A stretch of 24,105 bases of DNA from Deltaproteobacteria bacterium (GTDB taxonomy: Bacteria; Desulfobacterota; Deferrimicrobia; Deferrimicrobiales; Deferrimicrobiaceae). The stretch is from assembly GCA_003105225.1 (NCBI GenBank), contig PQAK01000038.1, forward strand, positions 1 through 24,105, read 5' to 3'. How positions within the stretch are numbered: position 1 is the stretch's first letter; every line of letters starts with the position of its first letter. A program made the position numbers and the translations under genes. The notes under the pieces were generated by a model. The model did not search any database. It was given only the letters and a program-made list of their open reading frames with translations, and was not told where the DNA came from. This document shows, in pieces, positions 13,592 to 20,677 of the stretch.

Positions 13592-14971
13592 CTAGAACGG
13601 CTGCCCGACGAACATCTGCGTGGCCCAGCCTTCCGGCCCGGCCGCCATGTCGACGCGGACGACGACGTTGTTCACGAGCGACCGCACGCCGATGCCGCCG
13701 TCGGCCTTCATCCCTTTGTGCAGCGTCTCCACGGTCCAGTTGGGGGCGACACGGCCGAGCTCCCCGAACCCGACGATCTCGAACCAGTCGACCTGAAGTC
13801 TTCCGTTCAAGGTGACGTTCTTGAGGGGGTTCCAGTCGAGGATGTACCGGTATTCCAGGGTGTAGAGGATCCCCGCCTTGTCGTTGAACCGGGCGGCCGG
13901 ATAGGCTCTTAACCGTTCCAATCCTCCCAGCGTCGCGCCCTTGTACGGCGGCGGCCGGTGGAACGTCGGCGTCCCGTCGATGACCGACGATGCGTCCCAC
14001 GTAAGGCAGTTCACGGTCCACAGGTCGAAAGCGATCACCCGCTGCCGCGCGCGGTCGCTCGGGCCCAGGGGAAAATATTGGCCGTATTCGCCGCCTGCGA
14101 CGGTATAGGGCGCCGTGCTGTCGAGGGCTCCCCAGTCCCTCGTGACCCAGCCCCTGAGCATGCTCCCCTGCGTCGGGTTGGCGCGGAAATCGGTGCGGTC
14201 GTACCGGAGGCCGGCTTCTATCCCTGCGGTCTTCGTGCTGGCTCCGCCGTCCTCCAGCGTTTGTTTGCGCATGAACGGCGTCACCTCGATCCAGCTTCTC
14301 CCGCTGACCAAGGGATTCCACGAGCCGCTTCCCGGTTCGTCCGAGACGGGCAGGCCGCGTTCGAGCCGGATTCTCGGCAGGATCGATTCCTTCCCCTGGC
14401 CGATCGGGAGGAGGAACTTCGTGTACAGGTTGACCCATTTGTCGTCGCCGTCGGACGTCTTGAAGTTGTTCTTGTCGGACTCGTTGCTGCCGGCCCTCTC
14501 CCCCGGGAATCCGGGATTGTCCGTCCCGGTATAGGTGTGGATGTCCCGTAATTTCCCGAACTCGAAATCGGGCTCGAAAAGGAGCCGTCGGACGACGGGG
14601 ACCTGAAGGTTCCCCAGCTTGACGTAGACGAGGAAGCTGCTCGAACTGACGAGGGAGGCGACGACGAGTCCGGCCCGTGGCTGGATGTATCCGTCCGCAA
14701 TGACGCCGACGCCCAGCCCCGGGCCGATCGTCTCATTGTAGAAGGGAAAGGGGAGAATGAGGAGGCGGCGGTGCCGTTGCCCGCCTTCCGCCTTGGCCTC
14801 CGCCTGTCCCACCTCCTCCGGCGCGGCCTCGACCTTCGCCATTTCGGACGTGGCGGCCTCCGGCGGGGCGGCGCCCGATTCTGCGCTCTCCCCGGTCCAT
14901 CCCGAGACCGGGACCGCAATGAAAAGAAGAACCAGGAGGCATCGCCTGAAGATCCATGACGGCACACGCAT
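13592..14971 (-). CDS. Omp85/BamA-superfamily outer-membrane beta-barrel protein
   Basis: 459 residues. A signal peptide (RRCLLVLLFIAVPVSGWTGE) is followed by an Ala/Glu-rich linker of about 45 residues. A barrel of alternating amphipathic strands follows, from GPGLGVGVIADGYIQPRAGL to the C-terminal GWATQMFVGQPF with the terminal Phe of outer-membrane proteins. GATLGGLERLRAYPAARFND corresponds to the Omp85 loop-6 segment (G..LRGYP.grF), with LRAY in place of the usual LRGY/VRGF. No POTRA domains are present, so it resembles the 'surface antigen' (D15-like) barrels rather than BamA or TamA themselves. A GAGGGAGCG site precedes the ATG. The next gene on the strand starts 69 nt upstream, so both may be cotranscribed. 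Function unknown. Confidence 0.82.
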   Translation of the reverse strand: MRVPSWIFRRCLLVLLFIAVPVSGWTGESAESGAAPPEAATSEMAKVEAAPEEVGQAEAKAEGGQRHRRLLILPFPFYNETIGPGLGVGVIADGYIQPRAGLVVASLVSSSSFLVYVKLGNLQVPVVRRLLFEPDFEFGKLRDIHTYTGTDNPGFPGERAGSNESDKNNFKTSDGDDKWVNLYTKFLLPIGQGKESILPRIRLERGLPVSDEPGSGSWNPLVSGRSWIEVTPFMRKQTLEDGGASTKTAGIEAGLRYDRTDFRANPTQGSMLRGWVTRDWGALDSTAPYTVAGGEYGQYFPLGPSDRARQRVIAFDLWTVNCLTWDASSVIDGTPTFHRPPPYKGATLGGLERLRAYPAARFNDKAGILYTLEYRYILDWNPLKNVTLNGRLQVDWFEIVGFGELGRVAPNWTVETLHKGMKADGGIGVRSLVNNVVVRVDMAAGPEGWATQMFVGQPF

Positions 14972-15040
14972 CGCGCTCCCTCGATTCTTTTCCGGAAGGG
15001 TTGAATGCGCCTGGAGCGAAGATATGCCGCCCCGGAAGTC

Positions 15041-15598
15041 CTACGGTTTTTCTACGGAGATCGCTACCGCCTCGGTGAAGCGCGTCACGACATGGTCGCC
15101 CACTTTGACCTGGTCCAGCTTGACCTGGTCGCCCACATTGAAGGTCCTCACGTTCCCCTTGGGTCCCTTGACCGTTACCGTCCGTTTCGCAAGGTCGACC
15201 GCCTCGACGGTTGTCGTCGCCTCCACCACTTTGGTCACCCGGCCTCTGGGCTTCTCGCCGAGGGGGGCCCGCTGCACATCCGTGGCCTCCGCTATCGACG
15301 GCTCATTCGCCGCGGATGTCACGGCAATCGCCAGCGCCCGGTAATACTTCATCGTGACCTTGTCCCCGACTTTTACCTGGTCGAGGTTCCGGGCCTCCGG
15401 TCCGACCTTGACCGTTTCCAGACTGCCGTCGATGCCCTTCAGGGTCACTTCCCGGGTTGAAAGGTCGATCTTTTCGACGGTGGCCGTTACCACCACCAGC
15501 TGGGAGGCTTCGCCGCCGGGCTTCTCTTCCGCCACCGCGACAGCCGCCGAAAAAACGAAGAACGCCGCCGCCAACGATACCAGCACGCGCCGAATCAT
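15041..15598 (-). CDS. Periplasmic protein with two tandem homologous domains
   Basis: 185 residues with a signal peptide (IRRVLVSLAAAFFVFSAAVA, cut near VAEE). Two repeats of about 60 residues follow. Repeat 1 runs from VVVTATVEKIDLSTREVTLK to DQVKVGDKVTMKYYRALAIAV. Repeat 2 runs from VEATTTVEAVDLAKRTVTVK to DQVKVGDHVVTRFTEAVAISV. Each has the pattern VTATVEkiD...rTVTvKgp.G...tf.VG....LDQVKVGD.V...y.eAvAI.V. This is a small beta-barrel-like fold, similar to DUF5666-type or CusF-like modules, though neither assignment is certain. AAAGGAGGAA precedes the ATG. It lies directly upstream of the Omp85-type gene on the same strand. Confidence 0.78.
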   Translation of the reverse strand: MIRRVLVSLAAAFFVFSAAVAVAEEKPGGEASQLVVVTATVEKIDLSTREVTLKGIDGSLETVKVGPEARNLDQVKVGDKVTMKYYRALAIAVTSAANEPSIAEATDVQRAPLGEKPRGRVTKVVEATTTVEAVDLAKRTVTVKGPKGNVRTFNVGDQVKLDQVKVGDHVVTRFTEAVAISVEKP

Positions 15599-15667
15599 GC
15601 TGTTCCTCCTTTTTTTGCCGTATTGGTCGATCCTCGCTGCCTCGCTGTCGAATTAGCGTTAGGTGCA

Positions 15668-15676
15668 TGTTATACA
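15668..15676. promoter_or_regulatory. Overlapping divergent -10 candidates between the periplasmic gene and rsgA
   Basis: On the plus strand, TG-T-TATACA (15668-15676) is an extended -10. On the minus strand, TATAAC (15669-15674) is a 5/6 match to the -10 consensus. Neither has a good -35. They are the best promoter-like signals in the 15599-15889 interval, which is AT-richer than its surroundings up to about 15760 and otherwise shows no gene. Confidence 0.3.
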
Positions 15677-15889
15677 CGATGATGAAATAATAATCGAATG
15701 GTTTACTCGGTTTCAGAGGAAGCGCTTATTGTTGTGGTTGTTAAGGTTGCACATCGTCGTGAAGTTTATCGGTGACGGCACCTGGCTGCCGGCGGAAACC
15801 GGCGGCTCGCTTCCTTCTCGCTGCGCGCCTGCGGTTTCGCCGGAGCGTTATGCCTCGCATCCAGGTTCCCGTTCGGTGACTGGTGACGG

Positions 15890-16960
15890 ATGGAAAATCG
15901 ACACATCGGTTTGAAGGGGTTGGGCTGGAACGGTTGGTTCGAGAAGAGGGCCGATTGCAGGCCGGGGGATGCTGTCGCCCGGGTTGCCGCCGTCGATCGC
16001 GGCCAGTGGGTACTCATGGATCCAACGGGAACGTTCCGCGCGAAACTGGCCGGCAGCTACCTGTATCGCCACCACCTGTCTCAGGAACTCCCCTGTGTGG
16101 GCGACTGGGTGTGCGTGGAAAAACACCCGAATGACGATATCGGGCTGATCCGCTCGCTTTTCGAACGAAAGACCACGCTGCGCCGAAAATCGGCGGGGGA
16201 CGCCGTTGACGACCAGATTATCGCTGCGAACTTGGATTATGTGATCATCGTGCAGTCTTGCCATTATGATTTCAATCTGAAACGTCTGGAGCGCTATCTC
16301 GTCATGACAAGGGATGGCGGGGCAGAACCGTACGTCCTGCTTACCAAGACGGACCTGGTAGATCCAGCCGTTCTGGATGCCCAACTGGAAGAAATCCATG
16401 CCGCAGGCGTTACGGCCCCGGTTCTGACCGTAAGCAACGTCACGCGAGACGGCGTTGATGAGCTGACGCAGAGGCTGCTGCCCGAAAAGACATATTGCTT
16501 TGTCGGATCGTCGGGAGTGGGCAAGAGTACGCTCATCAACCATCTGATCGGCCGAGAAATGCTGGAAACAAGCTGGGTAAGCGGGACAGGCGAGGGGAGG
16601 CATACGACCGTTCGCCGCGAGTTGATTCTCCTCCGATGCGGCGCACTGGTCATCGATAATCCGGGGATGCGTGAGTTCGGCATTCCAGGTGCGGAAAGCG
16701 GAATAGGAGGCAGTTTCTCCGACATCATCGCCCTTGGCTCAAGTTGCCGTTACAGGAACTGCTCTCATATAAGCGAACCTGGCTGTGCCGTACTCGAGGC
16801 CGTTGATTCGGGCGCAATTGTCCGGGATCACTATGAGAATTACCTAAAGCTCAGGGAAGAGTCCGCGTTCTACCAAATGTCCCATGCCGAGAGGAGAAAG
16901 AAGGATCGCGACTTTGGGAGATACATCAAGTCTGTAAAGAAGGACCTGGAAAAGGATTAG
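15890..16960 (+). CDS. rsgA: Ribosome small-subunit-dependent GTPase A
   Basis: A 356-residue circularly permuted GTPase that assists late 30S subunit maturation. An N-terminal OB-fold region (residues about 25-100) is followed by G4 TKTD (152-155), G5, G1 GSSGVGKS (206-213), G2 with Thr239/Thr240, and G3 DNPG (256-259). This permuted order is diagnostic. The zinc knuckle is perfect: Cys286-x4-Cys291-x-His293-x5-Cys299. The C-terminal basic helix (HAERRKKDRDFGRYIKSVKK) is typical. The length is normal for the family. The gene is visibly less GC-rich than its neighbours and its ribosome site (GGTGACGG) is weak. That could reflect recent acquisition, or a second rsgA copy. It stands alone, with no other ribosome-maturation genes nearby. 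Confidence 0.96.
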   Translation: MENRHIGLKGLGWNGWFEKRADCRPGDAVARVAAVDRGQWVLMDPTGTFRAKLAGSYLYRHHLSQELPCVGDWVCVEKHPNDDIGLIRSLFERKTTLRRKSAGDAVDDQIIAANLDYVIIVQSCHYDFNLKRLERYLVMTRDGGAEPYVLLTKTDLVDPAVLDAQLEEIHAAGVTAPVLTVSNVTRDGVDELTQRLLPEKTYCFVGSSGVGKSTLINHLIGREMLETSWVSGTGEGRHTTVRRELILLRCGALVIDNPGMREFGIPGAESGIGGSFSDIIALGSSCRYRNCSHISEPGCAVLEAVDSGAIVRDHYENYLKLREESAFYQMSHAERRKKDRDFGRYIKSVKKDLEKD

Positions 16961-17037
16961 GGTGGCAGCGGCTGCTCATTTCCCCGGAATCCGGCCGATG
17001 GTGGATAATGGGTACGTCACCGGGAGAAAGGGAAACC

Positions 17038-18396
17038 ATGACCGTCCTGACGCCGACCGGCGCTTCCATCAACGTCCTCGTCGTCGACGACGAGAGCAAC
17101 ATCCGGAAGACCCTCGCCATATGCCTGGAAGCCGACGGCCACCACGTAACCGCCGTCAGCAACTTCCAGGATGCGGTCGCAGAGGCGTCCCGCAGGACGT
17201 TTCACATGGCGTTCGTCGACCTTCGCCTGGGTCTGGAGACCGGCCTGGACCTGATCCCCGCGCTTCTCTCGGGAAGCCCCTGGATGAAGATTGTCGTCAT
17301 CACCGCATATGCTTCGATCGATACGGCCGTCGAAGCCATGCGCCGCGGGGCGACCGACTATATCCCGAAGCCGTTCACGCCGGCTCAAATCCGGCTCGCC
17401 GTGCGGAAAGTGGAGGAAGTGCGGACCCTGGAGCAGAAGGTGGCGGCTCTCCGGGAGGACCTGGAAAGAACGACCCCCGAGGTCCTTTTTTCGAGCGACA
17501 GCCCCGCGATGCAGCGCGCCATGGAAATGGCGCGGCAGGTTGCGCCTACCGATGCCCCGGTGCTCCTTCGCGGCGAGAGCGGGACCGGGAAAACCGTATT
17601 GGCCCGTGCCCTCCACGGCTGGAGCAGGCGTTCCGGGAAACCGTTCAGCGTGGTGTCATGCCCGTCTCTGCCGGCGGAACTTCTGGAAAGCGAGCTGTTC
17701 GGCCATGCAAAGGGGGCCTTCACCGGGGCCGTCCGTGACAACCCCGGGAGGATCGCGTCCTGTGAGGGAGGGACTCTCTTCCTCGACGAGATCGGAGATC
17801 TCTCCCTTTCCTTGCAGCCCAAACTGTTGCGGTTCCTGCAGGACCGGGAATACGAGCGGCTCGGCGATCCGTCGACGCGCAAGGCCGATGTTCGCATCAT
17901 GACGGCCACCAACCGGGACCTGGAAGAAGAGGTCAAGACGGGGCGGTTCCGGGAGGATCTTCTTTATCGCCTGAACGTCATCCAGATCGAGATCCCGCCG
18001 TTGCGTGGGCGCACCGAAGATATCTCCCCCGTCGCGGAACGCCTGCTGGCGTTCTATGGGCGCCTCCATCACCGTCGGTTTCTCGGGTTCAGCGACGAGG
18101 CGCATGCGGCGCTCCGGGCATACCCATGGCCGGGAAACCTCCGGGAGCTGCGTAACGTCGTCGAACGCGCATCCATCCTCTGCCCCTCGGACCTTGTGGG
18201 TATCGATTACCTTCCTTCGACCGTGGTCACCAGGGATTTCCCACCGAAAATCGGAGACCGGATTCCCCTTGATCGGGTCGAGGAAGAGCATATCCGGCGC
18301 GTTCTGGCTTCCTCGAAATCGCTGCAGGAAGCAGCGGACATACTGGGTATCGATCAGGCGACGCTTTGGCGCCGCAGGAAACAGTACGGCATGTAA
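17038..18396 (+). CDS. Sigma-54-dependent NtrC-type response regulator of the kdp locus
   Basis: 452 residues. The receiver domain spans residues 10-125 with the acidic pair Asp17/Asp18, phospho-acceptor Asp61 (AFVDLRLG) and Lys111 (YIPKPF). The AAA+ domain follows with Walker A GESGTGKT (179-186), the sigma-54 contact loop GAFTGA (226-231), Walker B TLFLDEIGD, and the R-finger region. A Fis-type helix-turn-helix fills the last 24 residues (EAADILGIDQATLWRRRKQY). ATG 17038 is chosen because GGGAGAAAGGGA lies just before it; an in-frame ATG at 17008 lacks a site. It precedes the sensor kinase and kdp genes. It probably replaces KdpE, which is an OmpR-type protein and does not use sigma-54. Confidence 0.95.
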   Translation: MTVLTPTGASINVLVVDDESNIRKTLAICLEADGHHVTAVSNFQDAVAEASRRTFHMAFVDLRLGLETGLDLIPALLSGSPWMKIVVITAYASIDTAVEAMRRGATDYIPKPFTPAQIRLAVRKVEEVRTLEQKVAALREDLERTTPEVLFSSDSPAMQRAMEMARQVAPTDAPVLLRGESGTGKTVLARALHGWSRRSGKPFSVVSCPSLPAELLESELFGHAKGAFTGAVRDNPGRIASCEGGTLFLDEIGDLSLSLQPKLLRFLQDREYERLGDPSTRKADVRIMTATNRDLEEEVKTGRFREDLLYRLNVIQIEIPPLRGRTEDISPVAERLLAFYGRLHHRRFLGFSDEAHAALRAYPWPGNLRELRNVVERASILCPSDLVGIDYLPSTVVTRDFPPKIGDRIPLDRVEEEHIRRVLASSKSLQEAADILGIDQATLWRRRKQYGM

Positions 18397-18412
18397 CGCA
18401 CCTCTACCTGAC

Positions 18413-18518
18413 ATTGCATTCTGCAATGGCCATACCAGGATTTTCCTTGCAATAAGCAACGCGCCGGCGAGCGGTCCGGACGTAAATATCCAGCGTTTAC
18501 AGATAGTTGATTGCAATC
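18413..18518. promoter_or_regulatory. Three palindromic TTGCA-type sites, candidate activator-binding sites
   Basis: Site A is ATTGCA-TTC-TGCAAT (18413-18427), a perfect 6-bp inverted repeat. Site B is TTGC-AATAA-GCAA (18447-18459). Site C is GATTGCAATC (18509-18518), a perfect 10-bp palindrome. All share TTGCA/TGCAA, and all lie between the response-regulator stop and the -24/-12 promoter. They stand about 118, 85 and 25 bp upstream of its -12. This is the layout of NtrC-type upstream activating sequences, and the regulator gene just upstream is the obvious candidate binder. Confidence 0.55.
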
Positions 18519-18524
18519 CGCCCA

Positions 18525-18540
18525 GGGCATGGCCCTTGCT
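18525..18540 (+). promoter_or_regulatory. Sigma-54 (-24/-12) promoter of the kinase-kdp operon
   Basis: GGGCATGGCCCTTGCT matches TGGCACG-N4-TTGCW at all but two positions. It has the obligatory GG (18526-18527) and GC (18538-18539) separated by exactly 10 nt. It lies 112 bp upstream of the kinase start, downstream of the palindromic sites, and next to a sigma-54 activator gene. Transcription would run through the kinase and kdpFAB. Confidence 0.72.
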
Positions 18541-18652
18541 TTTCCGATGTACGGAAGACGGTGAGACCAACGATGGGCGCGAAAAACGAGGGAAATCTCC
18601 TGACGCCGATCGTCGTGTGGATGGCGATAATCAGCAGTCGGGGAGGGAGATC

Positions 18653-20494
18653 TTGAGTCTTCGACAGAAGTTGTCCCTTGGATTCGGCGGGCTGGTAGTC
18701 ATCATCGCCGCGATCGGGATCCACAGCATCTCGAGGATCACGGCGCTCGGCGAATCGATCGACGTCATTCTCCGGGAGAATTACCGGAGCGTGGTCGCCT
18801 GCCAGGAGATGAAGGAGTCCCTCGAGCGGATGGACAGCGGAGCGGTCTTCGTGCTCCTGGGCGCCGAGCAGAAGGGGAACGACCAGATCGTGCAGAACGA
18901 AGCGCGTTTCGAGAAGGCCCTCCGGATCGAGCTGGGCAACATCACCCTGCCGGGGGAAGGGGCAAAGGCCGCCCTTTTGAAGGAGCTCTTCCAGCAATAC
19001 CGGTCGGACATCCGGGTGATGGGGGACCCCGCCTACGGGCGCGAAGCACGGCGGAAAGCCTATTTCAACGGGATCCAGCCGCTGTTCCAGCGAATCCAGG
19101 ACACGGCGGACGACATTCTCCGGATGAATCAGCAGAGCATGGTGGAAATGGATGCACGGGCGCGCCTCCAGGCGATGTCGGTGCGGCGGCAGATGTACAT
19201 GATGCTGCTCGCCGCAACGCTCGTCGCCGCGGGGTTCCTGTTCCTCACGGGGAAATGGATCCTGAACCCGATCACCCGGTTGATACAATCCTCCAGGGAG
19301 ATCCAGAAAGGGAACCTGGACCTCGTCGTGCCGAGCGCCTCCCGCGACGAGATCGGCCAGCTCACCGAGGCGTTCAACGAGATGGCCGCCGGCCTGCGGG
19401 AATTCCGTCGCACCGACCAGGCCAGGCTCCTTCGCATCCAGCGGTCCACCCAGCAGGCGTTCGACAGCCTGCCCGACGCGATCGCGGTGATCAACCCCGA
19501 GGGTGAGGTGGAAGTGGCGACCGAGGCGGCGAAAGAGGCGTTCGGTCTGAAATCGAACGTAAGGGTCCGGGACCTGCCGTACCCGTGGATGGACAGCCTT
19601 TGCGAAGAGTCTCTCGCGAGCGGCCGCATCGCGGAGCGTAAAGGAGCGCAGGCCGTCCTGCAGCGGTTTGTCGGGAACGAGGAGAGGTTTTACCGCCCCA
19701 GGGCCGTGCCGATCCTGGATTCGGGGAGGGTGCCCGCGGGGGTCGTCCTGGTTCTTCAGGACATCACCCAACAGCGCCGGCAGGACGAATTGAAGAGCGG
19801 GGTGATTTCCACGGTCTCCCACCAGCTGAAAACGCCGCTTACCTCCATCCGCATGGCGATCCATCTGCTGCTGGAGGAGAAGGTCGGGGATCTGTCGTCC
19901 CGGCAGTCGGACCTTCTCGTGGCGGCCCGCGAGGACGCCGACCGGCTGCACACGATCGTGGAGGAGCTCCTGGATATCGGGCGGATCGAATCCGGAAAGG
20001 CCCGCATGGATCTTCAGCCCCTCCCGCCGCAACGGATGGTCCTGGAGGGGTTGGGTCCGTACCGCAGCGCGGCCCGCGACCAAGGGGTGTCTCTCTCCGT
20101 GGACGCGCCCGAGGATCTGCCGATGGTATGGGCCGACCCGACACGGATCGCCCACGTGTTCGCCAACCTCCTGTCGAACGCGCTGAAATACACGCAGCCG
20201 GGAGGCAGGATCTCCCTGTCCGCCAGGCCGGAAGGAAGGATGGTCCGGTTTCAGGTTTCCGATACCGGGATCGGGATTCCCGGCAAGTATCTCCCCCACA
20301 TCTACGAGCAGTTTTTCCGGGTTCCCGACCAGGGGCCGGGGACGGGGGCCGGACTGGGGCTGGCCATCGTGAAGGAGATCGTGGAAGCCCACGGGGGAAC
20401 CGTCGGGGTGGAAAGCCGCGAAGGGGCGGGGAGCGCCTTCACCTTTTCCCTCCGGAGAACGGACACCCCGTCCATGGAGGCAAAACCCTCATGA
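18653..20494 (+). CDS. Membrane sensor histidine kinase (HAMP-PAS) of the kdp locus
   Basis: 613 residues from TTG 18653, which follows GGGGAGGGAGA at a normal distance. An upstream in-frame GTG near 18617 has no better site. Domains in order: TM1 (about 9-27), a periplasmic four-helix sensing region, TM2 (about 182-202), HAMP (NPITRLIQSSREIQKGNLDL), a PAS-like domain (from about 270), and HisKA with His390 in STVSHQLKTPLTS. HATPase follows with the N box ANLLSNALKY, VSDTGIGIPGKY, and GAGLGLAIVKEIVEAHGG. It lacks the KdpD N-terminal and USP domains, so it is not a KdpD. Its stop overlaps the next small gene (ATGA), and kdpFAB follows, so a K+-limitation or turgor signal is inferred. It probably pairs with the adjacent NtrC-type regulator. 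Confidence 0.93.
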   Translation: MSLRQKLSLGFGGLVVIIAAIGIHSISRITALGESIDVILRENYRSVVACQEMKESLERMDSGAVFVLLGAEQKGNDQIVQNEARFEKALRIELGNITLPGEGAKAALLKELFQQYRSDIRVMGDPAYGREARRKAYFNGIQPLFQRIQDTADDILRMNQQSMVEMDARARLQAMSVRRQMYMMLLAATLVAAGFLFLTGKWILNPITRLIQSSREIQKGNLDLVVPSASRDEIGQLTEAFNEMAAGLREFRRTDQARLLRIQRSTQQAFDSLPDAIAVINPEGEVEVATEAAKEAFGLKSNVRVRDLPYPWMDSLCEESLASGRIAERKGAQAVLQRFVGNEERFYRPRAVPILDSGRVPAGVVLVLQDITQQRRQDELKSGVISTVSHQLKTPLTSIRMAIHLLLEEKVGDLSSRQSDLLVAAREDADRLHTIVEELLDIGRIESGKARMDLQPLPPQRMVLEGLGPYRSAARDQGVSLSVDAPEDLPMVWADPTRIAHVFANLLSNALKYTQPGGRISLSARPEGRMVRFQVSDTGIGIPGKYLPHIYEQFFRVPDQGPGTGAGLGLAIVKEIVEAHGGTVGVESREGAGSAFTFSLRRTDTPSMEAKPS

Positions 20495-20574
20495 TCGACG
20501 CCATCTACGTGATCGTGCTCGTTGCGACGTTCGGCTTGTGTTACCTGTTTTCCCTATCGCTGGAAAGGATCTGA
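20491..20574 (+). CDS. 27-residue membrane peptide upstream of kdpF
   Basis: The ATG overlaps the kinase stop (ATGA at 20491-20494), and GGAGG lies upstream at 20476-20480. The product is MIDAIYVIVLVATFGLCYLF followed by SLSLERI: one transmembrane helix with a short charged end. Similar tiny proteins of pattern M.aLY....l.FfalcWl....eRl are, as I recall, often found before kdpF but rarely annotated. It might be an extra small subunit or stabiliser of the Kdp complex. Its size and position, rather than homology, support the call. Confidence 0.65.
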   Translation: MIDAIYVIVLVATFGLCYLFSLSLERI

Positions 20575-20578
20575 ATCC

Positions 20579-20662
20579 ATGATGGACATCCTTGTCGGCA
20601 TCGTAGGCGTTCTGTTGATCGCGTATCTTTTCGTCTCGGTCATCAAACCCGAGAAATTCTAG
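20579..20662 (+). CDS. kdpF: Potassium-transporting ATPase small subunit KdpF
   Basis: A 27-residue single-helix protein, MMDILVGIVGVLLIAYLFVS followed by VIKPEKF. It has the KdpF pattern of a hydrophobic helix and the terminal KPE.F. KdpF stabilises the KdpABC complex in the inner membrane. It starts 5 nt after the preceding small gene and ends 16 nt before kdpA, so it is translated as part of the operon. A second ATG follows immediately (20582). Confidence 0.9.
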   Translation: MMDILVGIVGVLLIAYLFVSVIKPEKF

Positions 20663-20677
20663 GAAAGCGGGAATCCC

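Noticed and set aside
15650..15855. Integron attC-like pieces (GTTAGGT at 15658-15664, GTTATGC near 15848)
   Set aside because: No matching RYYYAAC partner with a foldable arrangement was found, and there is no integrase gene. The short motifs are expected by chance.
18438..18450. Second -24/-12-like promoter (GG...TTGC) upstream of the kinase
   Set aside because: GG and GC are 9 nt apart rather than 10, so it would not be recognised as a sigma-54 promoter. It overlaps palindromic site B instead.
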